64,000 nucleotides of DNA, from positions 62,001 to 126,000 of the forward strand of contig JBMORG010000020.1 of the NCBI GenBank assembly GCA_049322355.1. Direction: 5' to 3'. Positions 41,922-51,469 of this stretch are shown here, one piece after another; position 1 is the stretch's first letter; every line of letters starts with the position of its first letter. The notes under the pieces were generated by a model that saw nothing but the letters and a program-made list of their open reading frames with translations, was not told the DNA's origin and ran no database searches. A program made the position numbers and the translations under genes. This DNA comes from 0-14-0-80-60-11 sp049322355. Lineage in GTDB: Bacteria; Desulfobacterota; Desulfobaccia; Desulfobaccales; 0-14-0-80-60-11.

Positions 41922-42863
41922 GTGAAACTGGTAATCTCCATCGACGTGGAAGAAGAAGGCCTGTTCTCCGGCCACTATCCCCGCACACCTGCCGGGGTGA
42001 CCAACGTGGCGGAATTGGAGCGCCTGGCGTTTATCCCCCAGGATTTTGGCTTCCCCCTGACGCTTCTGGTCACTTACCACGCGGCCCGGGACCCGGCGGC
42101 CTGCCGGGTACTAAATCAATGGCTAAACCGCTTCGGGGGTGAGATTGGCGTTCATCTGCATCATTGGAACACCCCCCCCTTCCTTGATCCGCCCCAGCCT
42201 GAACCTGTGTCCTCTGAAAAGCTGCCTCAAGCCCTGCTGCGGGACAAATTCGCCAATCTGCTATTCCAGATTCGAGCCAATCTGGAAGAAACGCCCCGCT
42301 CTTTTCGTATGGGTCGGTATGATGTGGGGCCGCAAGTATGGAGCCTTTTGCCGGAATTCGATCTTACGGTTGACAGCAGCGTGGTGCCCCTAACTTCCAA
42401 GGGGGCTGAGCCCCGCCTCTTTCTTGCCCCGCCCGACCCTTTTGAGTTCCAGGCTCCCGGCCCGCTGGCCAAAAAACTGCTGGAGGTTCCCATCACCCTG
42501 GTGCCGGTGCTGGCCGGGACCCCGGAGTTGATGGCGCGTCTGGCCGCTGCGCTCCCCTTTACTTGGGGGGAGATTCTCCGAGGTTCTTTCCACCAGGTGG
42601 CCGCCGTCGGAGTGCAGCCGGCCTGGTATCCGTTGGCTTCCATGCAACTGGCGGCCACAATCCACCGGCGCCGGGGGGGGCGGGTGCTCACCATGTTTTT
42701 CCACTCTTCGGAGCTTATGCCCGGGGCCACCCGGCTTTTTCCCACCGAGGCCGCGGTGGAAAAGTTCGTTGGCAAGATTCGCAGGTTTCTCACCTGGCTG
42801 GTGCAGGCTGGACCTGTGGAAGGTGTAACCCTGGCAGAGTTGCGGGATGGCTGCGAGCCTTAA
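41922..42863 (+). CDS. Polysaccharide-deacetylase-like protein
   Basis: A 313-residue protein with an N-terminal I-S-I-D-V-E-E-E-G and, at about residue 72, E-I-G-V-H-L-H-H-W, corresponding to the catalytic-Asp and His-binding motifs of NodB-type carbohydrate esterase 4 domains; a late T-M-F-F-H-S-S-E-L fits the C-terminal His motif. No signal peptide is seen, so it likely acts in the cytosol on a lipid-linked or nucleotide sugar. Start GTG 41922 is preceded by GGTGGAG; the frame is open to 41832 but overlaps the previous gene. The family match is by motif only. Confidence 0.68.
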   Translation: MKLVISIDVEEEGLFSGHYPRTPAGVTNVAELERLAFIPQDFGFPLTLLVTYHAARDPAACRVLNQWLNRFGGEIGVHLHHWNTPPFLDPPQPEPVSSEKLPQALLRDKFANLLFQIRANLEETPRSFRMGRYDVGPQVWSLLPEFDLTVDSSVVPLTSKGAEPRLFLAPPDPFEFQAPGPLAKKLLEVPITLVPVLAGTPELMARLAAALPFTWGEILRGSFHQVAAVGVQPAWYPLASMQLAATIHRRRGGRVLTMFFHSSELMPGATRLFPTEAAVEKFVGKIRRFLTWLVQAGPVEGVTLAELRDGCEP

Positions 42864-42876
42864 TAATAAAGCGAGG

Positions 42877-43707
42877 TCAGTTCGAAGGCGCTGGGGGGGA
42901 GGGGACGGCGCAATCCGGCTCCGGGACTGGTTGACCGTAATAATCCCGGGGCTTTAGCCCCCGCCCGTGGGGCGAGAAGATGCGGAAATCGGCCCAACCC
43001 CGCTTTTGCAGAAAAAATTGCACTGAGGTAGCTACCACGCCCAGGCCATACTTCACACTCCGGGGAAAATTTATAGACGAGGCTTCCTCAAAATAGCGGG
43101 TTGGACAGGAGACCTCACCGATGGGAAATCCGAAGTAAATAGCCTGGGCTAACATCTGGTTGTCAAAGACAAAATCGTCGGAATTCTCCCAAAGGGGCAG
43201 CGTTTCTAAGACCTTCCGGGAAAAGGCCCGAAAACCGGTGTGGTATTCCGACAGTTTGGCCCCCAGGAGCAGGTTCTGGAACAGGGTAAGAATGCGGTTG
43301 AAGACATACTTATAGGTCGGCATGCCGCCCTGGCGAGTGGCCCCTCCCAAAATCCGGGAGCCGATGGCCACCTCATATTCCCCGCTGGCCACCAGCCCCG
43401 CCAGGGCCGGGATGATCTTGGGGGAATACTGATAATCGGGATGGACCATGACCACGATATCCGCCTCCAACTTTAGGGCCTCGGTGTAACAGGTCTTCTG
43501 GTTGCGGCCGTAGCCCATATTGCGCTCGTGCAGAAAACACCGGATGCCCAGGCGCTGGGCCACCGCCACCGTTTCGTCGTGGGAGGCGTCGTCCACCAGG
43601 AGGACCTCATCCACCACATCAAAGGGGATGTCCTGGAAAGTTCTTTCCAGGGTTTGCTCGGCATTATAGGCAGGCATGACCACCAACACTTTTTTCCCAG
43701 CCAACAT
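42877..43707 (-). CDS. GT2 glycosyltransferase (DPM1/polyprenyl-phosphate type)
   Basis: A 276-residue family 2 glycosyltransferase. V-V-M-P-A-Y-N-A-E-Q-T-L, L-V-D-D-A-S-H-D and M-V-H-P-D-Y-Q-Y-S-P are the nucleotide- and metal-binding blocks; Y-H-T-G-F-R-A-F-S-R and S-D-D-F-V-F-D follow. The pattern is that of DPM1-like enzymes that load polyprenyl phosphate with a sugar, or of related single-sugar transferases. It has no terminal membrane helices, unlike DPM1-DPM2 fusions. The 3' end lies 13 bases from the convergent deacetylase-like gene. Confidence 0.85.
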   Translation of the reverse strand: MLAGKKVLVVMPAYNAEQTLERTFQDIPFDVVDEVLLVDDASHDETVAVAQRLGIRCFLHERNMGYGRNQKTCYTEALKLEADIVVMVHPDYQYSPKIIPALAGLVASGEYEVAIGSRILGGATRQGGMPTYKYVFNRILTLFQNLLLGAKLSEYHTGFRAFSRKVLETLPLWENSDDFVFDNQMLAQAIYFGFPIGEVSCPTRYFEEASSINFPRSVKYGLGVVATSVQFFLQKRGWADFRIFSPHGRGLKPRDYYGQPVPEPDCAVPSPPAPSN

Positions 43708-43978
43708 GCTTTTATTTCTCCTGATTTTGCGGTATAAAGTTAACTTTGCAAATGGTTCAGATGAACCTTGCGCATGCCCCGGGCCACACCCGACCGTCCC
43801 GATGCTGCCCTTGGGGAAAGGCGGCCTTTTCTGACATCGCCAGCCTGTCTTTTGAAGTTCATACTAAGAATTGACTTAAAAAGCAAATCCCAGTTTCACC
43901 CTTACAGGGCGGTAAAGCCCCGGCCATTAGGATAATTGGTTTATTTTAGGTAGGTATGGCATTTGCAAGTTAATTAAA

Positions 43979-45349
43979 ATGTTTTCAGCCAAGGACCCAA
44001 ATTCTAAAACCCCCAACGGCAACAAACCCTCTTCCTATCTTGACCACCCTTTGCCGGTATTGCTGGTGTTATTGGTGGTGCCGGTCGTAATGTTTTGGAA
44101 GCCGAATTTTTTTTATATGATGGATGATTGGACCGCGCTCATCGCCATGGTCCAATACCCTTTCGGGCAATACCTGGTTGCCCCCGACGGGGAGCAATGG
44201 TTTCCTTTTTTTCACCTAATTTACTATGGGTTGGTGAAAATTGCCGGAGTGCATTACTCCTGGTTGGTTCTGCTCAATTGCCTGGGCACGGGGGTGAATG
44301 CCTTTCTGGTCTATAGTTTTTTCCGACGTCATTGGGAACCGAGCCTGGCATTAAGCCTGAGCATGGTTTACGCCGTAGCCGCTCTGCATCACGCCATTGC
44401 CTGGAACGCCTTCTATTTCGGTTACCTTGTCTGCCTGGGCTTATTTCTGGTGGCATTGCTCCTAACCGACAGTTATATCCGCGCCCCCTCGGGCGGCAAA
44501 CTCTGGGGCATCGGCCTTTGCGCCCTTTTGTCTGTTTTATCCCACAATTATCCCTTGATGGGACTGCTGGCTCTGCCATTGTATGTTCTCCTGATGGGCG
44601 AAAATCGTTCCTGGGGCGTCTTTTGGAAAGTAACCGGCGTCATTGCGGCCGTATATTTAATTTTCATGATAGGTTATCTCAGTTTTGCCGGGCTGCCTGC
44701 GGCCACCAGCCATAATCAAAGGATATTCGCAAGTCTGCCCGGACCGGCTTATTTTTTGCATCTGCTAAGCGGCGCTTTTCTGGCCCCGTTTTTTTACCTG
44801 TTTTGGGGCCATTATCATTTTCCCATCCCGGCCTACATCGCCGGTGTGGCTCTGTTGGTTTTGAGTCTCGTCACAATCTGGCGCTGTGGAGGAGATGCGG
44901 ACAAACGTTTGGCTGTCTGGGCCCTGCTGCTCAATCTGCTGCCCTTCTTCCTGATTTCCCTGACTCGTTATCAACGCCAGATAAGCCAGGCCTTTGTGGC
45001 CCGTTACGGTGTCTTTACCCTGATCGGCGCCCTGCTGCTGGTGGGGACGGCCTGGCGTCTACTGGCTCCCAGGATTCCCCAAAAACGCTGGGCGAACCCA
45101 CTGGCGGTGATAATTCTGGCTGTGATGGTTGCCGGCCAAATATTCAGTCTGCCCCTGTGGGCTACCAAATATCAAGATATCAGCCGGGCGGCCCGTAAAT
45201 GCTACCTGGGGCTCAATCAGGAGGGAAAAAGCGGGACCCTTACGGCCGAGGACTTCAAAAAATTTTGTCCCACGGCCCATCCCACCATCACCCCTGGGCA
45301 GGCCCAAGCTATTCGAAGATTGTTGCGCGGCGTACCGGAGGACTTATGA
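43979..45349 (+). CDS. Polytopic membrane protein, GT-C-like
   Basis: A 456-residue protein with about ten predicted membrane helices. After the first helix comes Y-M-M-D-D-W-T, an acidic pair in the first periplasmic loop as in GT-C-fold glycosyltransferases (GT39/GT83-type), which use lipid-phosphate sugars outside the membrane. The C-terminal 60 residues are soluble. I cannot name the family. No SD before ATG 43979. It is followed by a 500-base gap and may be transcribed separately from the next operon. Confidence 0.6.
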   Translation: MFSAKDPNSKTPNGNKPSSYLDHPLPVLLVLLVVPVVMFWKPNFFYMMDDWTALIAMVQYPFGQYLVAPDGEQWFPFFHLIYYGLVKIAGVHYSWLVLLNCLGTGVNAFLVYSFFRRHWEPSLALSLSMVYAVAALHHAIAWNAFYFGYLVCLGLFLVALLLTDSYIRAPSGGKLWGIGLCALLSVLSHNYPLMGLLALPLYVLLMGENRSWGVFWKVTGVIAAVYLIFMIGYLSFAGLPAATSHNQRIFASLPGPAYFLHLLSGAFLAPFFYLFWGHYHFPIPAYIAGVALLVLSLVTIWRCGGDADKRLAVWALLLNLLPFFLISLTRYQRQISQAFVARYGVFTLIGALLLVGTAWRLLAPRIPQKRWANPLAVIILAVMVAGQIFSLPLWATKYQDISRAARKCYLGLNQEGKSGTLTAEDFKKFCPTAHPTITPGQAQAIRRLLRGVPEDL

Positions 45350-45852
45350 ATCCGGTTAAGATTCAAAGTTTTTTTTAGGCTAGTCAATCGTTGAAGGGGC
45401 GCCGGCCGGGAACCGGCCTTAAACCCGGTCCTTAACACTAACATTAAGGCCGCGGTCCCGGTCTAAATAATCATTCTTACAGCGAGGCAAATTTTAAGAT
45501 TCGGTTTTGGGTTAGTACCCTTGTGCTGAGTCGAAGTGGAAATTAAGGCTAAGGAGCCTGAATCTTCACCACGGGATCAATTTAAATCGGTTGGATGGGG
45601 TCAGAATCATCATTTTTGGGAATTTTTCCGGAATATGCGGGTAATTTAAAAAAAAATTAGTTTAATTCTTACATTTGTCGATATATTATGCAAGTGGAGT
45701 TTTTTTTGTCAAAAACGGGGGTAAATATGGTAGGATAAAACACGATATGGGGGACTTTATCTGCTCAAGAACACAAATCCCATTGACATTTTCTCAAGAT
45801 AGCAATAAAAAGGTGTAAACCTACCAGTGGGGGGAGGGGGTAGAATACCTTT
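45350..45852 (+). promoter_or_regulatory. Long upstream region of the alpha-oxoamine synthase operon
   Basis: A 503-base gap. A GGCCGG-GAA-CCGGCC hairpin (45404-45418) follows the membrane-protein gene; it has no T-run. From 45630 on the sequence is AT-rich with T runs; TTGTCA at 45706-45711 and TAGGAT at 45731-45736 (19-base spacing) form a weak sigma-70-like promoter. A purine-rich GGGGGGAGGGGG stretch lies about 10-22 bases before the synthase ATG and may serve as ribosome site. No ORF recognised. Confidence 0.4.
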
Positions 45853-47151
45853 ATGACACTTAGAAACCGCTGCCAACCTTTTGCTCTTATGGTCCAAGAC
45901 GCCAGGGAACAAGGGTTTTACCCTTACTTTCGACCCATAGATCGATCTTGGGGCACGGAAGTGGAGGTGTCAGGCCGGCGTCTGATTATGATTGGGTCCA
46001 ATGACTACCTGGGATTTACCCATGATCCCAGAGTAATGGAAGCGACGGGCAAGGCTGCGAATCGGTGGGGCAGTGGTCCCGGGGGATCCCGATTCCTTTG
46101 CGGCAACTTGACCTTGCACGAGACCCTGGAAAATCGTTTAGCCGCCTTTGTGGGCAAGAAAAAAGCGGTGGTTCATGCCACCGGGTTCACCACCAATCTT
46201 GGGTCCATAGCTTGTCTGTTGACTCCCCAGGATATCATTGTGTGCGACCGTGAGAACCATGCCAGCATCTTTGAGGGCTGCCAAGCTTCTCGGGCCCGGC
46301 TGATTCCCTTTGCACACAACGATGCCGCGGCTGCGGCCCGCAAGTTGGCTGCCGCCCGCCAGAAAAGCGCCAACGGCTGCCTGTTTCTGGTTACTGAAGG
46401 GGTGTTCAGCATGTCCGGGGACTTGGCGCCCTTGGATGAATTGGTGGCTTTGAAGAGGAATCATCCGGATTTGCTGGTCTATCTGGATGATGCCCATGGA
46501 TTAGGAGTGATGGGCCGCGGGGGACGGGGGACGGCCGATCATTTCGGGCTCACCTCTGAAGTTGACTTTATTATGGGCACTTTTAGTAAGGCCTTGGCGT
46601 CCATCGGCGGTTTCATCGCCGCCGACGATGATGCCGTCCTGGAGTATCTGCGGCATCATTCCAAGCCGTTGATTTTTTCCGCGGGGCTGCCGGCCAGCAA
46701 TACCGCCACGGTATTGGCCTGCCTGGATATCCTGGATGAGGACCCGGACCGGGTCACCCGCCTCTGGGATATTACCCGTCGGGTGCATGCCGGCTACCGG
46801 GAGATCGGCCTGATCACCAAGAACTCCAAATCCCCCATTATCCCCATTTACATCGGCGCCGAGGAAAAGGCCGCCCTGTTCTCCCGCGATTTGTTTGAAC
46901 ATGGCGTTTTTGCTCTGCCTGCCATTTACCCCGCAGTCCCCCGTGGGCAAGCAGTGATCCGTACTGCTTACATGAGCACTCACAAGGAAAGTCAGATAAG
47001 CCGCGTCTTGGAAGTGCTGGAAAAATTGGCTAAAAAACATCGTATCCGGGCCTGTGACTTATCGGAACCGGATTCTTTCCTGGAGGAGAGCGGGTTTTCC
47101 ACGACCTACCCCAGTGCCAACGGCACTGCAGTCAGTATGCTGGGTGAATAA
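45853..47151 (+). CDS. Alpha-oxoamine synthase, serine-palmitoyltransferase-like
   Basis: A 432-residue PLP enzyme of the family that joins an amino acid to an acyl thioester with loss of CO2 (SPT, BioF, KBL, HemA, CqsA). Visible motifs: F-Y-P-Y-F-R-P-I and I-G-S-N-D-Y-L-G-F at the N-terminus, G-P-G-G-S-R-F-L-C-G, N-H-A-S-I-F-E-G-C, E-G-V-F-S-M-S-G-D, D-D-A-H-G-L-G-V-M-G and the PLP lysine K246 in G-T-F-S-K-A-L-A-S-I-G-G-F. The N-terminal Y-P-Y-F-R block and the T-F-S-K-A-x-A-S-I-G-G form look closer to SPT-like proteins than to BioF. No other biotin gene is near. It heads an eight-gene run; the product is probably a long-chain amino ketone. Confidence 0.8.
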   Translation: MTLRNRCQPFALMVQDAREQGFYPYFRPIDRSWGTEVEVSGRRLIMIGSNDYLGFTHDPRVMEATGKAANRWGSGPGGSRFLCGNLTLHETLENRLAAFVGKKKAVVHATGFTTNLGSIACLLTPQDIIVCDRENHASIFEGCQASRARLIPFAHNDAAAAARKLAAARQKSANGCLFLVTEGVFSMSGDLAPLDELVALKRNHPDLLVYLDDAHGLGVMGRGGRGTADHFGLTSEVDFIMGTFSKALASIGGFIAADDDAVLEYLRHHSKPLIFSAGLPASNTATVLACLDILDEDPDRVTRLWDITRRVHAGYREIGLITKNSKSPIIPIYIGAEEKAALFSRDLFEHGVFALPAIYPAVPRGQAVIRTAYMSTHKESQISRVLEVLEKLAKKHRIRACDLSEPDSFLEESGFSTTYPSANGTAVSMLGE

Positions 47152-47178
47152 TATCTGTAATGCCGGAGGACGCGGTTT

Positions 47179-48354
47179 GTGAGGCTTAACGACCTCATGC
47201 GCGTAAGTGTGCGCCAAGTGATACGTCACCGTCGCCGCTATATGGGGGTGATGCTGGCTATTGCTTTGGGCGTTGCCGGGTTTCTGAATATTGTTACCAT
47301 GACCCGTGAGGTCAAGAACAATTTCAATGAAAATCTTAACCTCATCGGCGGCGTCAACATCATCAGGATTTATTTTGATAATGCCCGTTCTTACCGGCCT
47401 CAATGGTTCCGGGAACAGACCCTAGCCGCCCTCAAGCAACTGGACGGCGTCAAGGAATTGACCCTGACTTTCGCCAGGCCGGCCCACGCCACCTGGCGCG
47501 GCCAGAATTTCGGCTTCAACGCCATTGCTGTAGACGGAAATTTCTGGCAGGTTCGAAACTTCTGGCCCCTCACCGGAAAGCTGTTCGGTCTCGATGCCGT
47601 CAATGAACGCAAAAGGGAGGTTGTGTTAGGGGCGGAACTTGCCAAGAGGATTTTCGGTGACACCCAGGTCCGAGGAAGGACCCTGGAGATCAACCGGGAG
47701 ATTTTCCAGGTAGCCGGGGTCTTGGGCGGAGTCACTGATAGCGGGTTGGCCAATTCCCTTTACCTCCCCATTACTACGGCCGAAGATCGTTTTACCGGCA
47801 GGCTGCTGGCTGACCGTCTCTATCTCCGCTGCAATACCTGGGATGATGTAGCTGGCGTGGTGGCTGCGATTCCCGGAATCGTGGAGACTTATCAATCACC
47901 CGAGGAACTGCACGTCGAAGTCTCCTGGGAAGCCTTAAAGCGGGTCCAGCAACTGGCCTGGTGGATTGAGTTTTTAATCTACCTGGCCACCAGCGCCACT
48001 TTCCTCCTGGGGGGCGTCGGTATCTGGAATGTAATGATGGCCGCGGTAACCTCCCGCACCCGGGAAATCGGGTTGAAAAAGGCCATGGGGGCTGAGGATC
48101 GGGATATCATGCTGCAATTCCTGTCCGAGGCCTTTTGTCTGAGCGGCTTGGCGGCGCTTTTAGGGGCCGGGCTGGGGCGCATCTTGATGGAAGTCTTGAG
48201 TTTTATTATCGGAACTCGCCCGTCGGAAGATCTCTTCTTTTTCGGATTGACCCTGGCTTTCCTGTTTGCGGTCTTGATTGGCGTGGGTGCCGGCCTCTAT
48301 CCTTCCCTCCGGGCCAGCCGCATGGAAGTGGTTTCTGCCATCCGTTATGAGTGA
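47179..48354 (+). CDS. MacB/FtsX-type ABC transporter permease
   Basis: A 391-residue permease with one N-terminal membrane helix (about 22-42), a large periplasmic MacB-PCD-like domain (about 45-255) and three C-terminal helices carrying the conserved T-S-R-T-R-E-I-G-L-K-K-A-M-G-A loop of the FtsX family. MacB and LolCE proteins work as mechanotransmitters rather than classic channels, pushing periplasmic cargo into a partner. The start is GTG 47179, eight bases after GGAGGA (47165-47170). It overlaps the ATPase gene by 8 bases. With the TolC-like and adaptor genes it fits a split MacAB-TolC-type exporter. Confidence 0.88.
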   Translation: MRLNDLMRVSVRQVIRHRRRYMGVMLAIALGVAGFLNIVTMTREVKNNFNENLNLIGGVNIIRIYFDNARSYRPQWFREQTLAALKQLDGVKELTLTFARPAHATWRGQNFGFNAIAVDGNFWQVRNFWPLTGKLFGLDAVNERKREVVLGAELAKRIFGDTQVRGRTLEINREIFQVAGVLGGVTDSGLANSLYLPITTAEDRFTGRLLADRLYLRCNTWDDVAGVVAAIPGIVETYQSPEELHVEVSWEALKRVQQLAWWIEFLIYLATSATFLLGGVGIWNVMMAAVTSRTREIGLKKAMGAEDRDIMLQFLSEAFCLSGLAALLGAGLGRILMEVLSFIIGTRPSEDLFFFGLTLAFLFAVLIGVGAGLYPSLRASRMEVVSAIRYE

Positions 48355-49054
48355 GTTGGCCCCTTCCACACATGGTAATGGCGCCTTGATCCGGGTGACC
48401 GACCTGTGTAAAACCTATGACAACGGCATCGATCTGATTCAGGTGCTGCGCAATATCAACTTGAAGGTCTATCCCGGGGAGATCGTGGCGGTCATGGGTC
48501 CTTCCGGGTCCGGGAAATCCACCCTGCTGTTCATCCTGGGAATCTTTCTCCATCCCAGCAGCGGCTCTTATTTTTTAGGCGAGCAAGATGTGCTGGGGCT
48601 GGATCGCACCGCTCAGGCGGAATTTCGCCGCAGCCGCGTCGGGTTTGTCTTTCAGAGCTGTGATCTGTTGGAAAACTCTACTGTCTATGAGAATCTGGAA
48701 TTTCCCCTGATTTATGCCGGAGTCGAGCGCCGAGACCGGCCCCAACGGATTATCGCCGCCTTGGAACGGGTAAATCTGGGGCATCGGATGCACCACTCCT
48801 CCAACCGTCTTTCCGGAGGTGAACGCCAGAGGGTGGCAGTGGCCCGGGCCCTGGTTAACCAACCCCAGGTCATCCTCGCAGACGAACCCACTGGCCAGTT
48901 GGATCGCAGCCATGGCCACCTGGTAATGGACCATTTTGGAGAAATCGTCAGCGACGGCAAGACTGCCATGGTGGTAGTCACCCATGATCCGGAAATCGCA
49001 GCCAGATGCACCCGGACCTGTTTGATACGAGACGGCCGCCTATATGACCAATGA
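48347..49054 (+). CDS. LolD/MacB-type ABC transporter ATPase
   Basis: A 235-residue ATPase subunit. Walker A G-P-S-G-S-G-K-S-T, signature L-S-G-G-E-R-Q-R-V-A-V-A-R-A-L, Walker B V-I-L-A-D-E-P-T-G-Q-L-D and switch His in V-V-T-H-D-P-E are all intact. The LolD/MacB subgroup is indicated by the A-D-E-P-T-G-x-L-D form and by the FtsX-type permease partner. The ATG at 48347 overlaps the permease end; the longer open frame to 48278 runs inside the permease gene. Its stop shares ATGA with the next gene. Confidence 0.92.
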   Translation: MSELAPSTHGNGALIRVTDLCKTYDNGIDLIQVLRNINLKVYPGEIVAVMGPSGSGKSTLLFILGIFLHPSSGSYFLGEQDVLGLDRTAQAEFRRSRVGFVFQSCDLLENSTVYENLEFPLIYAGVERRDRPQRIIAALERVNLGHRMHHSSNRLSGGERQRVAVARALVNQPQVILADEPTGQLDRSHGHLVMDHFGEIVSDGKTAMVVVTHDPEIAARCTRTCLIRDGRLYDQ

Positions 49055-50538
49055 GCCTGCCGAACTTACACTTTTCAAGGCTCGTGGCCTTTTTAACCGG
49101 CATCATTACTCGCCCTACAAGCGCTATGATTGAACCCGTTGCCGCGGCACGGGGTTCCCGCCATAACGTCCCTGATTTAAAACCCTGGATCGCCAAGGCT
49201 GTCAGCAAAGCTCGCCTGATCATAATCATCCTGCTGCTCATGGCCGGCAGCGCCACAGCCTGGAGCGCACCGTCTCAAGAGGCTGAAACGCGGCCCGGAC
49301 CCCAGACCTTGGTTCCTGGAAACCCGCTAACCTTTGAAGAGAGCGTCAGGATCGCCATAAGCCATTCTCCTAATTTCACCAAAAGTTCTCTGGAAATAGA
49401 AATCAAGCGGATGGACGAAACTGACAACCGTTATGGGATGTTACCAACTTTTACCTTTCGCACCATTTATTATGTCAACCACCCCAGCAATCCAACCATT
49501 AACCCCCAGCCCTATAGTTTGAATTTTGTCTCCGATCCATACAATCCGATAGTTTCCTACTTCAGTTTGCAGGCCCATAAGTTGGCCACCCAAATAGCAA
49601 TACTGACCCATCTCAGGACTATTTCCCTGGGTCTGGAACGTCTTGGCAATTCCTACCTTGAACTTGATGCCCTGAAAAACCTGGCGGCTTATCAAAAAGA
49701 CATAATTAACCTGGCCCGAGAAAATCTCATTTATGCCCAGAACCGGTTAAGCATCGGTACCGGCACTCAACTGGAACTCAAGCTGGCCCAGCAGGAATTG
49801 CAGCTGGCCCAGGGGGAACAAGACCAGATCGCCCAGTCCCAGAAACGAATCTTGGCCAACTTAAAGAATTTCCTGGCCTTGAAAACTCACCGGGAAATCA
49901 CTGTCGATCTTAACAACACCTGTCAGCAAGTGTTGGGGAGATTCACTCCCGAGACGCCCAACTTAACCCAGGCCAAAGGCCGGTCTTACGAACTCAGGGC
50001 CTTGGAGATTCGCAAAAAGCTCCAGGACTATAATGTCAGCCTGGCCGTCGCCAGGGTCTTTCCCACTTTTTTGTTCAACACCCAGACACCCGACCCCTTG
50101 AGCGGCACAGACGCCAGGGGGCTTTATGTCGGCCTGGGGCTGTCGGTGCCGGTGTGGGACGGATTCAGTCGGATACGCAACGTTTCCCGGCAAAAAGCCA
50201 TTTTGAAACAGGTCGGAGCTGAAAAAGATACCAAAGAGGACGATCTGGAAGACAGGTGGCGGGGAGTTTTGGGAGAAATTCAAGAAAGGGATGCAGCCCG
50301 GAAAATCGCCCAATCCCGGGAGGAACTGGCCCGGCTCAAAGCCCAGCAGGATGAAATCCGTTACGGATCAGGGCAAGTTACCCTGCCGGTGGTCTTGGAA
50401 AGCCGCAAACAGGTTTTGGAGGCCCACAAAGACGGGGTGCGCAAGAAACTGGCTTATGACAAGGCGGTCCTGCACCTTCGGGAAATTTCGGGAGATTTAG
50501 GCAATACCTATGTGGATTCGAATTCTTGGCAAAACTAA
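49051..50538 (+). CDS. TolC-family outer-membrane efflux channel
   Basis: A 495-residue protein with a hydrophobic signal segment at residues 53-72 (R-L-I-I-I-I-L-L-L-M-A-G-S-A-T-A) and two long helical repeats with conserved N/E/Q-rich heptads, as in TolC/OEP channels. The second half holds the P-x-F/Y-x-L-F-N-T and G-L-x-L-S-V-P-V-W-D-G strand that repeats the beta-barrel segment. The 50 residues before the signal are unusual; an internal start is possible, though the ATG at 49051 is coupled to the ATPase stop (ATGA). It would form the trans-periplasmic duct of the exporter in this operon. Confidence 0.85.
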   Translation: MSLPNLHFSRLVAFLTGIITRPTSAMIEPVAAARGSRHNVPDLKPWIAKAVSKARLIIIILLLMAGSATAWSAPSQEAETRPGPQTLVPGNPLTFEESVRIAISHSPNFTKSSLEIEIKRMDETDNRYGMLPTFTFRTIYYVNHPSNPTINPQPYSLNFVSDPYNPIVSYFSLQAHKLATQIAILTHLRTISLGLERLGNSYLELDALKNLAAYQKDIINLARENLIYAQNRLSIGTGTQLELKLAQQELQLAQGEQDQIAQSQKRILANLKNFLALKTHREITVDLNNTCQQVLGRFTPETPNLTQAKGRSYELRALEIRKKLQDYNVSLAVARVFPTFLFNTQTPDPLSGTDARGLYVGLGLSVPVWDGFSRIRNVSRQKAILKQVGAEKDTKEDDLEDRWRGVLGEIQERDAARKIAQSREELARLKAQQDEIRYGSGQVTLPVVLESRKQVLEAHKDGVRKKLAYDKAVLHLREISGDLGNTYVDSNSWQN

Positions 50539-51469
50539 ATGCTGGGCAGGCTGGGCGCTTGGTCTGTCTCTAGTTTTAAGCATGGGGGTTTGCTTTGCCG
50601 CAGAAAAAGCGGCCAGCCCGGCTTCACCCACTCCCTCTGCCGGCGCGTCCGAAATAATCTTCAATGGAAAATTATTTTGTTCCTTGAAACGGCGGGTAGA
50701 TCTGCCCTTTAAGGGAATCATTACTGACCTGCCGGCCCACTCCGGACAACGTGTTGAAGCAGGGGAAATCCTGGCCACCTATCAACTGGCTCCGGAAGCG
50801 ATCTTGGCGATTCAGCAGCGTCTCTCGCCACCGCAACTCTCTGAAATGGAAACCAAATTGGCGGATATCGAACGTGGTCTGGTGCCCCTGAAGAGCAAAC
50901 AGCAGGAACTCGGCCAATTGGTTCAAAAGAAATTGGCCCCTCCCCAGGGATTGGCCCAAGTCAATCGGGAAATTGAATTGGCGAACCGGCAGAAGGCGGC
51001 CCTTCAGGAGAGGCTGAATCGAGATCGCCAACTAGCCCGGCAAGATCGGGAGGTTTTGAGTGATTTGTTGGGTAATCCCTTAAAGTCTGGACAGGTTCCA
51101 CACGAAGTAGCTCTAAAGGCTCCCATCAGCGGCTATGTCATCTGGGTCAATCCTGAAGTTCGGGTTGGGGCCGAACTGGCTCCTCTGCCAGCCGTTTTTC
51201 AGGTGGGAGTCATGGACCCCATGGTGGTGCGGGCCCAAGCCTTTGAAATCGAGGCCCTTCACATCAAAGTCGGCGATCAGGCCGAAGTCATCCTGGACTC
51301 CCTGCCGGGGCGGAAATTTCAGGCCGAAGTGAGCCGGGTCTCCTGGTCTTCCAGCACTACTGGCGTTGAGCAGCCGACCTATTACGAAGTTGAGCTAAAG
51401 GTCCCAAACCCCGACCTGGTGTTGAAAGAGGGTCTGAAAGCCCGCATCGTCCTGGGCAAATCCAAATAA
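50510..51469 (+). CDS. Periplasmic adaptor (membrane-fusion) protein
   Basis: A 319-residue HlyD/MacA-like adaptor. It has an N-terminal signal or anchor (13-30), a half-lipoyl motif with G-I-I-T-D-L-P-A-H-S-G-Q-R-V-E-A-G-E, a coiled-coil hairpin (about 105-190), the second half-lipoyl block A-P-I-S-G-Y-V-I-W-V and a beta-barrel domain with V-G-D-Q-A-E-V-I-L-D-S-L-P-G. It links an inner-membrane transporter to a TolC-type channel. It begins 29 bases before the end of the TolC-like gene, and its stop codon shares a base with the next start. Confidence 0.87.
   Translation: MWIRILGKTKCWAGWALGLSLVLSMGVCFAAEKAASPASPTPSAGASEIIFNGKLFCSLKRRVDLPFKGIITDLPAHSGQRVEAGEILATYQLAPEAILAIQQRLSPPQLSEMETKLADIERGLVPLKSKQQELGQLVQKKLAPPQGLAQVNREIELANRQKAALQERLNRDRQLARQDREVLSDLLGNPLKSGQVPHEVALKAPISGYVIWVNPEVRVGAELAPLPAVFQVGVMDPMVVRAQAFEIEALHIKVGDQAEVILDSLPGRKFQAEVSRVSWSSSTTGVEQPTYYEVELKVPNPDLVLKEGLKARIVLGKSK

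Noticed and set aside
45853..47151. Assignment of the alpha-oxoamine synthase as BioF of biotin synthesis
   Set aside because: No other biotin gene is nearby, the N-terminal and lysine-loop motifs look SPT-like, and the downstream genes form an exporter.
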